Assembly (NCBI GenBank): GCA_903789595.1
Contig: CAIFEZ010000020.1
Coordinates: forward strand, 1 to 64,000
DNA length: 64,000 nucleotides
Source of the DNA: an uncultured eubacterium 1-6
Lineage (GTDB): Bacteria; Bacillota; Clostridia; Lachnospirales; Lachnospiraceae
Direction: 5' to 3'
In this document: in pieces, positions 35,369-43,195 of the stretch
Layout of the letters: every line of letters starts with the position of its first letter
Numbering within the stretch: position 1 is the first letter of the stretch
Notes under the pieces: generated by a model
Told to the model about the DNA's origin: nothing
What the model saw: only the letters and a program-made list of their open reading frames with translations
Database searches by the model: none
Program-made: the position numbers and the translations under genes

Positions 35369-36213
35369 GTATTTTTATTGAGATACGCGTAGATCTCCCG
35401 CTTGCCGCAGCCCCGGTCTCTGGCCACCTGCTTCATGGCCTCCTTCCGGTCTGTCCCGCGGTCCAGATAGTACGCCATATGCTGTTCCACGGTCATTTTC
35501 TTCCAGAACGCCTGCTCTTCCTCCTTCCGCTCCCGGAAGCTTTTGCCCTCGATCACCAGAACAAATTCGCCTCTCGGCGCCTCTGTCTCATAGTGCTCCA
35601 GCGCCGCGTCAAGCGTCGTCCGCTGCACGTTCTCATGCTTTTTGGTAAGCTCTCTGCACAGACTGATCCGCCGGTCCCCGCCGAGCACGTCCCGAAGCTC
35701 ACCGAGCGTCCTCACCAGCCGGTGCGGCGCCTCGTAAAGGATGATCGTTCTCGTCTCCTTCTTCAGATCCTCCAGCACCGCCGCCCTCTCCTTTTTCTCC
35801 ATGGGAAGAAATGCCTCGAAGGCGAAGCGCCTCGTGGAAAGTCCCGACATCGTCAGTGCCGTGATACAGGCGGCGGGACCAGGCAGTGAGGTCACCTCGA
35901 TCCCGGCCTCCGCGGCCATCCGTACCAGAACCTCTCCCGGATCGGAGATGCCGGGCGTTCCCGCGTCCGTGATCAGAGCAATATTCGTCCCGGAGAGAAG
36001 CTTCTCCACGAGCTGCCTGCCCTTGTCATAGCGGTTGTTCTCGTGATAGGCAGTCATCGGCGTATGGATATCAAAATGGTTCAGCAGCTTTATACTGTTT
36101 CTCGTGTCCTCCGCGGCAATCAGGTCTGCCTCCTTCAGGGCACGGACCACCCGGAAGGTAATATCCTCAAGGTTTCCGATCGGTGTTGCGCAAAGGGTAA
36201 GCCTGCCCGGCAT
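35365..36213 (-). CDS. rsmI: 16S rRNA (cytidine-1402-2'-O)-methyltransferase
   Basis: RsmI methylates C1402 in the decoding centre, using SAM. Signatures are LTLCATPIGNLEDITFR, DLIAAEDTRNS, LITDAGTPGISDPG and SLPGPAACITAL. Start: ATG at 36213 with AGGAGG 5 nt upstream; the track's 36-residue extension is rejected. The stop codon lies inside the right direct repeat of the R1 element, so R1 appears to have inserted at the very end of this gene. It follows the trmN6-like gene after a 253-bp spacer. Confidence 0.94.
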   Translation of the reverse strand: MPGRLTLCATPIGNLEDITFRVVRALKEADLIAAEDTRNSIKLLNHFDIHTPMTAYHENNRYDKGRQLVEKLLSGTNIALITDAGTPGISDPGEVLVRMAAEAGIEVTSLPGPAACITALTMSGLSTRRFAFEAFLPMEKKERAAVLEDLKKETRTIILYEAPHRLVRTLGELRDVLGGDRRISLCRELTKKHENVQRTTLDAALEHYETEAPRGEFVLVIEGKSFRERKEEEQAFWKKMTVEQHMAYYLDRGTDRKEAMKQVARDRGCGKREIYAYLNKNT

Positions 36214-36350
36214 AACGCCCTCCTTTCCGGTACTTTCTCCGTACCTTACCGCAGTATGTATAATGATCCAGCACAGAGAAAACTGCAGTTTATCGAGATC
36301 GGAGTGCTGAATACTTATCATTTTTTCATTCGCGCAAAGCTTTCAGGTGA

Positions 36351-36378
36351 ATCTTTCACAGCGCCTTTGTCTGAGCAT
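36351..36378. repeat. R1-like fragment
   Basis: ATCTTTCACAGCGCCTTTGTC followed by TGAGCAT closely matches the left arm of R1. The rest of the spacer 36214-36466 shows no gene. Confidence 0.5.
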
Positions 36379-36466
36379 GGACGGATATCACAAGCCTTCA
36401 TCTGTGATTCCCGCACAATACAGACAGCCTCCCGCGAACAGTGACGTTATTTGAACCGGTCCGGCG

Positions 36467-37207
36467 TTATCTTCCGTCCCCGTAGATCTCGCGAATCTCC
36501 CGGGTATATACGCCGGGGCGCTCATACACAATCAGGGGCTTCTCCACCCGGATTCTGGGATTGCCGTTCTTGCACGCTTCCAGAAGAACCATGTTCGGCT
36601 CCTTGTCCGCAAAGGGATACACCAGACGCATCCGCTTCGGCTCCAGACGGTACTCCTTCAGGGTACACATGATCTCCGCCAGGCGGAAGGGCCTGTGGAT
36701 CAGGTAAAAACGCCCCTTGTCGGTGAGAATCCGGGATGTCTGCTCCGCGATGTCGCGGAAGCTGCACAGGATCTCATGTCTCGCGACGGCCACCGCCGGA
36801 TCGGGATTGGTCAGGCCGTGATGTCCGATCATATAGGGCGGATTGCTCACCGCTACGTCAAAGGAAGCCGCACCGAATGTGGATACGGCTTCCCGGATGT
36901 CTCCCTGTACAATAGATATTCTGTCTTCCAGATGGTTAAACGCCACGCTTCTTCGAGCCATATCCGCGCTTTTCTCCTGGATCTCCAGACCTGTGAAGCT
37001 CCGGCCCGGCGTCTTGGCGGCGAGAAGAATCGGAAGAATCCCGGTCCCGGTACCGAGATCCACCACCCGCTCTCCCGGCTTTACCTGCGCGTAGCCGGAC
37101 AGCAGCACCGCGTCGATTCCGTAGCGGAAGCTCTTCTGTCCCTGAATGATAAAAAATCCGTTCTGGAGATCATCAAGATGTTCTCCCTCTTTCAGCTCTG
37201 GGGACAT
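36467..37207 (-). CDS. tRNA1(Val) (adenine-37-N6)-methyltransferase-like protein
   Basis: This class I SAM methyltransferase has the SAM loop VVDLGTGTGILPILLA and the catalytic NPPYM motif of N6-adenine enzymes. Its 246 residues match the TrmN6/YfiC family, which is common in Firmicutes next to rsmI. The start codon follows the ricT stop codon directly (TAAATG arrangement), so the two are translationally coupled. Function on tRNA is inferred from the family. Confidence 0.88.
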   Translation of the reverse strand: MSPELKEGEHLDDLQNGFFIIQGQKSFRYGIDAVLLSGYAQVKPGERVVDLGTGTGILPILLAAKTPGRSFTGLEIQEKSADMARRSVAFNHLEDRISIVQGDIREAVSTFGAASFDVAVSNPPYMIGHHGLTNPDPAVAVARHEILCSFRDIAEQTSRILTDKGRFYLIHRPFRLAEIMCTLKEYRLEPKRMRLVYPFADKEPNMVLLEACKNGNPRIRVEKPLIVYERPGVYTREIREIYGDGR

Positions 37208-38551
37208 TTACGACTCCTTGTTCTCTTCCGGCATTTCTTTCCTGCCGCGCTCCGGGCGTCTCCGCTCGCGTCTTCTGGGCCGTTCCGGATTCCGGTTTTC
37301 CGGGTTTCCTCCGTCCTCCGGAGAGCGCCCTTCTCCCCGTGCGCGAAGGCCCTCGCCCTCCCGGTTCATGGTTCCTTCCGGATCCGCTCCGTTTCTTCTC
37401 TCCCGGTTCCCCCGCCTTCCGCGGCGGTTTCGCCGGCTTCTTCTCTCTGTGTTTTCGTCCTGGCGTTCCTCCGTGCCCTCCGCCTCTGAAGCAGGCCTGC
37501 CGGACGGCACTCTGTCGCCTGCGGTCGTTCTCTGGCGGCGCTCCTGCTCTCTGGCACCGGATGATTCCCGCATCTCTCTCCTGCTTCCGTCTCTTCCGGC
37601 CTGCTCCCGGCGGTTTTCCCTCCGGTCTCTCGCTTCCCGTTTCCCGGAAGAGCCGTTTTCTCCGGCTGCGGACGCGGATTTCTCCGCTCCTCCCGGCGCC
37701 CTGTGATCTCTTTCCGGTTTTCCGCCTCCTTTTTTACGCTTCTGGATCAGCGTAATCTCCTCGGCCGGATAGTCCGCCACCTCCTTGTCGTCCCCTTCCT
37801 CGATCAGGACCCGGACCTTCTGACGGAGAACGTTCAGAGACTGCACTTCCCCTTCCCGTCCGTCCGGCGTCTGAACCACGTCGCCGACGCCCGGCAGCTT
37901 CCGGTTCAGGTACTCATAGGTTTCTTCCTCATTCTTCAGGCAGCACATCAGCCTTCCGCAGACGCCGGAAATCTTCGCCGGGTTCAGCGAAAGATTCTGC
38001 TCCTTTGCCATCCGGATGGAGACCGGAGCAAAATCAGACAGATACGTGCTGCAGCAGAGCGGTCTTCCGCAGGTTCCGATTCCGCCCAGCATCTTTGTCT
38101 CATCGCGAACGCCGATCTGCCGAAGCTCGATTCTCGTCTTGAAAACCGAGGCAAGATCCTTTACCAGTTCCCGGAAGTCCACTCTCCCGTCCGCCGTAAA
38201 ATAAAACAGCATCTTCTTGTTGTCAAAGGTGTATTCCGCCTGCACGAGCTTCATTTCCAGATTGTGATCCCGGATCTTCTGTCTGCAGATCCGATAGGCT
38301 TCCTTCTCTTTGATCTGGTTCTCCTTCTCGTGCGCAATGTCCGCCTCACCGGCGGCACGGATCACCGGCCGGAGCGGCTGCACCACCTGGCTGTCCTCGA
38401 GTTCACGCGGCGCGAGAACAACTCTTCCGCATTCCACGCCTCTGGCAGTCTCTACAATGGCATAGCTGCCCTTTTTGAATTCCATGTCCTTCGGATCGAA
38501 ATAGTAGACCTTGCCCCCATTCCGAAACCGGATTCCGATAATTTTTACCAT
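37208..38551 (-). CDS. ricT: PSP1 domain protein RicT (YaaT-like) with Arg-rich tail
   Basis: Residues 1-260 are the PSP1/RicT core with Fe-S cysteines GTCGRPLCCSTYL and GVCGRLMCCLKNE. In Bacillus RicT forms a complex with RicA and RicF that stimulates RNase Y processing and affects sporulation and competence. The C-terminal 170 residues here are disordered, Arg/Glu/Gly-rich (RRNRRGRRGNRERR-like) and much longer than in B. subtilis, suggesting RNA binding. AGGAG is spaced 7 nt from the ATG at 38551. It is between holB and the trmN6-like gene, the conserved order. Confidence 0.9.
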   Translation of the reverse strand: MVKIIGIRFRNGGKVYYFDPKDMEFKKGSYAIVETARGVECGRVVLAPRELEDSQVVQPLRPVIRAAGEADIAHEKENQIKEKEAYRICRQKIRDHNLEMKLVQAEYTFDNKKMLFYFTADGRVDFRELVKDLASVFKTRIELRQIGVRDETKMLGGIGTCGRPLCCSTYLSDFAPVSIRMAKEQNLSLNPAKISGVCGRLMCCLKNEEETYEYLNRKLPGVGDVVQTPDGREGEVQSLNVLRQKVRVLIEEGDDKEVADYPAEEITLIQKRKKGGGKPERDHRAPGGAEKSASAAGENGSSGKREARDRRENRREQAGRDGSRREMRESSGAREQERRQRTTAGDRVPSGRPASEAEGTEERQDENTERRSRRNRRGRRGNRERRNGADPEGTMNREGEGLRARGEGRSPEDGGNPENRNPERPRRRERRRPERGRKEMPEENKES

Positions 38552-38631
38552 ATGATTACTCCTGTAAGTCCCGTTTCCGGAACCTGTCATTCACATCTTC
38601 TCCGCTGACCGCCTGCCGCAAGCTTACCCTG

Positions 38632-38708
38632 TTCACGGTATATCTGAAAGGCAGGGATTTCACAGCCTGCTGCTAGAAACCTCCGTACACGCAGCAGGGC
38701 TGTGTCAC
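38632..38708. repeat. R1 half-element in holB-ricT spacer
   Basis: TTCACGGTATATCTGAAAGG, then GCAGGGATTTCACAGC, matches one R1 arm. It is followed by a strong hairpin CACAGCCTGCTGC / GCAGCAGGGCTGTG. It occupies nearly all of the spacer. Confidence 0.65.
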
Positions 38709-38716
38709 ATCTCCGG

Positions 38717-39724
38717 TCAGCACTCCCGTATCGTAAGGAACAGAAGCTCCAGGGTCAGATCCAGATTTACATTTGCCCGGATCCTGCCCGCCGCCGTCTG
38801 TATTGCTTCCAGAATCTTCTGCAGTCCCTCATAGGAGCTGGTGCTTGCCCTCTCCCGGATCGCGTTGATCTCTCCCTTCATCACAAGTCCGTCCACTTCC
38901 CGCGTCGCCTTGAACATAAGGACATCGTGGAACCAGATCGTGAAAATGTCGAGATAATCAAAGATCTTCTGCTTATCGCCGGCCATCTCGCGGACGGCGT
39001 CTATCATTTCACCGACCTCCATCCTCTGCGAATTCTTCAGAAGATATACGGCATTCTCCACCATCTCCATGAATTCCGAGGACTCCGCAATCCGCTTTGC
39101 CTTGCCGATATTGCCCTGTGCAAAGGACGCCATGATATCCGCCTGATAATCGGGCACATGAAGCTGCTGCATCAGGTAGTCCTTCATCTCTTCCTCGGTG
39201 ACCGGCTTCAGATTCAATGTCACGCATCTGGACCGGATCGTCGGAAGCAGAATCTCCGGGTTGTCCGCCAGAAGCATGATAACCGCGTATTCCGGCGGCT
39301 CCTCAATCGTCTTCAGAAGCGCGTTCTGCGCCTGGGGCGTCATCTTGCCGGCTTCCTCCACGATATAGATCTTATACCGGCTCTCATACGGACGGATCTG
39401 CACATCCTCCACAAGCTGCTCCCGGATCTCGTCGATTCCCACGGAATTCGGCTTTTCATGCGTCACATAGATGATGTCCGGATGATTTCCGCCGAGGGCC
39501 TTCCTGCAGGAGGTGCATTTCCCGCACGGTTCCGTGCCGTGCTCCGCGCACTGAAGCGTCATGGCAAACAGCGTCGCGATGAGCCGCTTTCCGGAGCCCT
39601 TCTCTCCGCCGATGATATACGCATGAGAGATTTTTCCCGTCCGGACTGCATTCTGAATGTGCGACACCACGTCCTTATGTCCGACAATCCCCGCAAATCC
39701 TTTCATTTCGTCAGGTTCACGCAT
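38717..39724 (-). CDS. holB: DNA polymerase III subunit delta'
   Basis: Delta' is a clamp-loader subunit. It shows a P-loop (GGEKGSGKRLIA), the zinc module CAEHGTEPCGKCTSC, a DEADKMT-like VEEAGKMTPQAQNALLKTIEEPP and the SRC motif IRSRC. AAGGAGG is spaced 9 nt from the ATG at 39724, which gives 335 residues. The track's extension is not conserved. It lies upstream of ricT, as in most Firmicutes. Confidence 0.94.
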   Translation of the reverse strand: MREPDEMKGFAGIVGHKDVVSHIQNAVRTGKISHAYIIGGEKGSGKRLIATLFAMTLQCAEHGTEPCGKCTSCRKALGGNHPDIIYVTHEKPNSVGIDEIREQLVEDVQIRPYESRYKIYIVEEAGKMTPQAQNALLKTIEEPPEYAVIMLLADNPEILLPTIRSRCVTLNLKPVTEEEMKDYLMQQLHVPDYQADIMASFAQGNIGKAKRIAESSEFMEMVENAVYLLKNSQRMEVGEMIDAVREMAGDKQKIFDYLDIFTIWFHDVLMFKATREVDGLVMKGEINAIRERASTSSYEGLQKILEAIQTAAGRIRANVNLDLTLELLFLTIREC

Positions 39725-39859
39725 TGTTAAATCCCTCCTTGATCCTCGATGCTCTTCTGTCTTCCGGTTCCCGTGCCGCGAATGCGGCACATGACAGTTC
39801 ATTTGTATTTCTGTCGTTAATCATAAATCATACCATATTTACGGCCGCCTGGGTAGACT

Positions 39860-40453
39860 TCACCGTCCTGCCGCCCGGATAAATCCGGCGATTTCGTCGA
39901 TGCAGTCCCGGATCGCCCCGTTGTTCTCGAACCGTCTGGTGATGCCGGCCCGTGCTATTTTTTCCTCGGAAAAATCCTTCTGGTCCGCCAGAAACCGCCT
40001 GCACATCTCTTCATACTGCGGCCTCTTCTGCTTCCGCTCTCTCTTGAGCGCCCTCTCCAGCCGGATCCCGTCGTCCACTTCAATGTAGACCGGCACCATG
40101 ACATTTCTTCCGTAGTAATGCACCATCTGCGCATAGGACTCCAGCGTACCGATTCCGAGGTAATCGCTCGTCTTCAGATCAATCTGTCCTTCGTCCGCCG
40201 TAAAATAATACCATGGCCCGCTGACCGTCTGATAACAGCGTTCCTCTATGATCCGCCCGGCCTTTCTCAACGCCTTCAGATGCTTTTCATCTGTGAAGAA
40301 ATATTCTCTGCCGTTCTCTTCTCCCTGCCGCATCGGCCTCGTGGTATAAAGCACGATCGGTTTCAGATTCAGATCCTTCCCGGCAAGCAGAGCGGTGTAG
40401 ATGTGATCCTTTCCGCTCGCGCTTTTTCCCATAATATAATAAATCATGCTCAT
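39860..40453 (-). CDS. Guanylate kinase-like protein
   Basis: The P-loop MGKSASGKDHIY and TTRPMRQGEENGREYFF match guanylate kinases, whose GMP-binding loop carries R and Y at these places. The protein is atypical: P-loop ends in KD rather than KST/S, and the C-terminal lid is Lys/Arg-rich. The start overlaps the end of the MATE gene (ATGA, 4 nt), so translation is coupled. It may be a second, divergent GMP kinase or another nucleotide kinase; the canonical gmk is not in the window. An alternative start is two codons downstream. Confidence 0.75.
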   Translation of the reverse strand: MSMIYYIMGKSASGKDHIYTALLAGKDLNLKPIVLYTTRPMRQGEENGREYFFTDEKHLKALRKAGRIIEERCYQTVSGPWYYFTADEGQIDLKTSDYLGIGTLESYAQMVHYYGRNVMVPVYIEVDDGIRLERALKRERKQKRPQYEEMCRRFLADQKDFSEEKIARAGITRRFENNGAIRDCIDEIAGFIRAAGR

Positions 40454-41799
40454 ATTCTCTCTTTTCCCCCGCTCTCTCCCATCCGGTGAAGACGCCGGAT
40501 CAGGAACGGAAGCTCAAAAACGCTCATCGCGATCCACCCGAGCAGATACGACCAGGGAATCGAGATAAAGCCCCAGTGCCACACGAACACCATCGGGATT
40601 TCCGATGCAACCCGGACGCCCATATTGATCAGACTGGAATACAGCGTCACCTTCAGATCCCCGGTCCCCCGGAAATATCCCTGAAGTCCGTTTGTAAATG
40701 CGGGCGCCGGGTACATGACCGCAATGAGCCGCATATAGCGCTGTCCCTCCGCAATGACCTCCGGATCCGAGGTAAACAGCCGGATCAGCGGCCCTGCCGT
40801 GAAGAAGACGGCGGCCCCGATCACTACTCCGTAGACAAGCTCAGCGTACATCCCGGCGCGATACGTCCGCTTCACCCGCTGCGTATTCCCCGCTCCCACA
40901 TTCTGCGCCATCACCGAGGTCATGGCATGCGCGATGTTCTGCTGCGGAATGGTGGCAAAATCATCCACCCGGTTCGTCGCGTTGAACGCCGCCGTCGCGT
41001 TCACGCCGAGCGTATTGACAATTGTCTGGGTGCCGATCTTTCCCATCTGCACCGTGCTCTGCTGAAGCGCGCTGACAAAACCGAACGCAAGGGTTTTCTT
41101 CAGCATCGACCGGTCAAAGATCAGCCATTTTTTTCCGAGACGAAGCTCGGGAACCTTCCTCTGAATATAGAAATAACAGAGAACCGCACTGAGTGCCTCG
41201 CAGATCACCGTGCTGACCGCGGCGCCCTCCACGCCCATATGCAGAACCGCGATAAAAAACAGATCTCCGATAATGTTCAGCACGGCGCTTCCCCCGAGAA
41301 AGATCAGCGGGGAAACGCTGTCGCCCATGGCCCGCAGCATGCTGGCCAGATAATTATAGATGAAGCTGAAGAACATTCCGAACAGAATGATTCTCAGATA
41401 AAATACCGCCTCCGGCAGAATGACCGCTTCCACCTGCAATGCCGTCAGAAGAGGCCTCGCCGCCGCGTACATCACGGCCGCGACCGCCGCAGAGAAAATG
41501 CACCCGGAGATCATGCCCGTGCTCACCTGCCTCTGCAGCTCCTCCTTCTTCCCCGCTCCGTACAGCGTGCTCACCAGAATTCCGGCTCCCAGGCAGATTC
41601 CGTTTGTGAAAAGCAGAACAAGGGTAACCAGAGGATTCGTCGTTCCCACCGCCGCGAGCGCTGTCTTTCCGACAAACCGTCCCACAATCATACTGTCCGC
41701 CGCATTGTAGGTGAGCTGAAGCAGCGTCCCCAGAACCAGGGGGATTGTAAATAATAGCAGGGTCTTGAGAATCGGACCCTTTGTCATATCCTTTGTCAT
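40450..41799 (-). CDS. MATE family efflux transporter
   Basis: This 12-helix Na+- or H+-coupled exporter has the MATE signatures LTYNAADSMIVGRFVG and the second repeat ATNRVDDFATIPQQNIAHAM. The start is uncertain: the ATG at 41799 (MTKDMTKGPILKTLL) fits the family, and the track's GTG at 41832 overlaps a good -10 (TATAAT, 41833-41838 on the minus strand) and is unlikely. The substrate is unknown, being drugs or metabolites. It forms a two-gene unit with the guanylate kinase-like gene. Confidence 0.9.
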   Translation of the reverse strand: MTKDMTKGPILKTLLLFTIPLVLGTLLQLTYNAADSMIVGRFVGKTALAAVGTTNPLVTLVLLFTNGICLGAGILVSTLYGAGKKEELQRQVSTGMISGCIFSAAVAAVMYAAARPLLTALQVEAVILPEAVFYLRIILFGMFFSFIYNYLASMLRAMGDSVSPLIFLGGSAVLNIIGDLFFIAVLHMGVEGAAVSTVICEALSAVLCYFYIQRKVPELRLGKKWLIFDRSMLKKTLAFGFVSALQQSTVQMGKIGTQTIVNTLGVNATAAFNATNRVDDFATIPQQNIAHAMTSVMAQNVGAGNTQRVKRTYRAGMYAELVYGVVIGAAVFFTAGPLIRLFTSDPEVIAEGQRYMRLIAVMYPAPAFTNGLQGYFRGTGDLKVTLYSSLINMGVRVASEIPMVFVWHWGFISIPWSYLLGWIAMSVFELPFLIRRLHRMGESGGKERI

Positions 41800-41951
41800 G
41801 TCATAAACCCGCTTTCCTGCCCATACCTGCACATTATAACACCGAAGACGCCGGATTCCATTTTAATTCTGAAGCAAGACGATGAAATTTCCGTGTATCG
41901 GCGAAGCCGCGGCGCTCCTCCCCTTCAGATATCCCGTGAACATTAGCTCTC

Positions 41952-42313
41952 TCTGATATTGCTCTGTTCACTGCAACTCTTTACGGCAAGGATTTTACAG
42001 TCCTGTTGCCCTTCGCAAACTGGCTGTAGCAAAGTTTTATCTTGTTTTTTTAAGCTGCGGAACTCCTCAGGCGCAAGCGCCTTCGTCAGACTGCAAATCT
42101 ACTAGGCTCATTTCATTCTCCAAGGGATTTGTATGCGTCGCACGTAAGCGGCCGCAAGCGCCCGCTAAGTGCTCATCGCAAAGTCCTCGCTATCCACTTC
42201 ATGAAGAATTCACGGATAAAACTTTTTACAGCCAGTAATGCTCAGGCAAAGGTACTGCAAAATCTTTGCCGTTTCAGTAGTGCCTAAACATATAACGTCC
42301 TTCTGATATTGCT
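41952..42313. repeat. R1 element with internal insertion and 12-bp flanking direct repeats
   Basis: This inverted copy spans about 41964-42301. It keeps the arms (GGCAAGGATTTTACAG, ACTGGCTGTAGCAAAG, GATAAAACTTTTTACAGCC) and AGGCGCAAGCGCCT core. About 90 bp of extra sequence (from about 42095) interrupt the middle. The 12-mer TCTGATATTGCT flanks it exactly (41952-41963, 42302-42313). Confidence 0.8.
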
Positions 42314-42371
42314 TGCGTCTGATTCAGCATACGGGATTGACACAGAAAAATAAAGCGGCTAGAATGAGAAA

Positions 42372-42466
42372 AAACAGCAGGGGAGTCCGCCAAAAGGACT
42401 GAGATACAGATGTTGTCTGTGACCCTTATACCTGATCTGGATCATGCCAGCGTAGGAAGCGCAGAG
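42372..42466 (+). promoter_or_regulatory. TPP riboswitch (THI box)
   Basis: The conserved core is present: GGGGAGTCC, GGACTGAGA, GACCCTTATACCTGATCTGG, ATCATGCCAGCGTAGGAA. It should sense thiamine pyrophosphate and control the downstream thiamine-binding gene. Confidence 0.93.
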
Positions 42467-42509
42467 AAAAGCAAGGGATTTTTTCGTGGAGAATTCGCTC
42501 TTCATCCTT

Positions 42510-42552
42510 AATACAGCAGTGCCTGATTCCATCGGGTGCTGCTGTATTTTTT
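42510..42552 (+). terminator. Riboswitch-linked terminator
   Basis: AATACAGCAG pairs with CTGCTGTATT and is followed by TTTTTT. It lies about 45 nt after the THI box and is the likely expression platform. Confidence 0.85.
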
Positions 42553-42599
42553 ACTATTTTTATGCGAACAGCAGGAAGCACCCGGCCACAAACGCGGTC

Positions 42600-42665
42600 T
42601 AGGGCGGCGAGCGCCGCGGTGACAAGATAAAACCCGCGAATCACGGTTTATCTTGTCTGCGCAGG
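42600..42665 (+). repeat. R3 family repeat between riboswitch and gene
   Basis: GACAAGATAAAACC pairs with GGTTTATCTTGTC (42621-42657). With its GCGGCGAGCGCCGC left flank it matches the repeat at 1278-1350. It lies just upstream of the RBS of the next gene. Confidence 0.6.
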
Positions 42666-42690
42666 CAGCGAGAAAAAGGAGGAAAGAGAA

Positions 42691-42993
42691 ATGAGAGCAA
42701 GTGTAGCCATTCAGACATTGCCGGACGTGGATAACGATGAGGAGCTGATCCGGATTGTGGACGAGGTCATCGCCTACATCAAGAGCACCGGCCTCAGCTA
42801 TTACGTGGGGCCCTTTGAGACCGCCATTGAAGGAGACAGCTATGATCAGCTGATGGATGTGGTAAAGGAATGCCAGCATGTGGCGATCCGGGCGGGTGCG
42901 CCTTCGGTTTCTGCGTACATCAAGGTGGTCTACAACCCGGAGCAGGATATCCTGAGCATCGACAAAAAAGTATCCAAGCACCATACTGCATAA
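42691..42993 (+). CDS. MTH1187/YkoF-like thiamine-binding protein
   Basis: This 100-residue protein (VAIQTLPDVDNDEELIRIVDEV, YYVGPFETAIEGDSYDQLMDVV) belongs to the DUF77/MTH1187 ferredoxin-like fold family, members of which bind thiamine or its HMP moiety. AGGAGG is well spaced before the ATG. The upstream TPP riboswitch and terminator support a thiamine-related role, perhaps as carrier for salvage or uptake, but no transporter or thi gene follows. The stop codon lies within the terminus of an R2-like repeat (ACTGCATAAGCTC). Confidence 0.88.
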   Translation: MRASVAIQTLPDVDNDEELIRIVDEVIAYIKSTGLSYYVGPFETAIEGDSYDQLMDVVKECQHVAIRAGAPSVSAYIKVVYNPEQDILSIDKKVSKHHTA

Positions 42994-43195
42994 GCTCTTC
43001 GAAAATACGAATGCCGGCAGGCCTGCGCAAGAGGCGTCACGAAGGGCACAGGAAGGGCGCCGTGCGCGAGCGTTCTCAAGTGTTCATAAGAAACCGGACG
43101 CGATTCCGAAGGCAGCCGGCAGGAGCGTGAAGACGTGTGGACCACGACAAAAACGCAAATCCTGCCGGATTGCGGGAGTGCGCGGCGCAGAGCCC
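42984..43195. repeat. Decayed R2 copy after thiamine-binding gene
   Basis: One terminus ACTGCATAAGCTCTTCGAAA is clear and contains the stop codon of the upstream gene. GGATTGCGGGAGTGCG near 43167 resembles the opposite end of R2. The middle has diverged. Confidence 0.5.
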
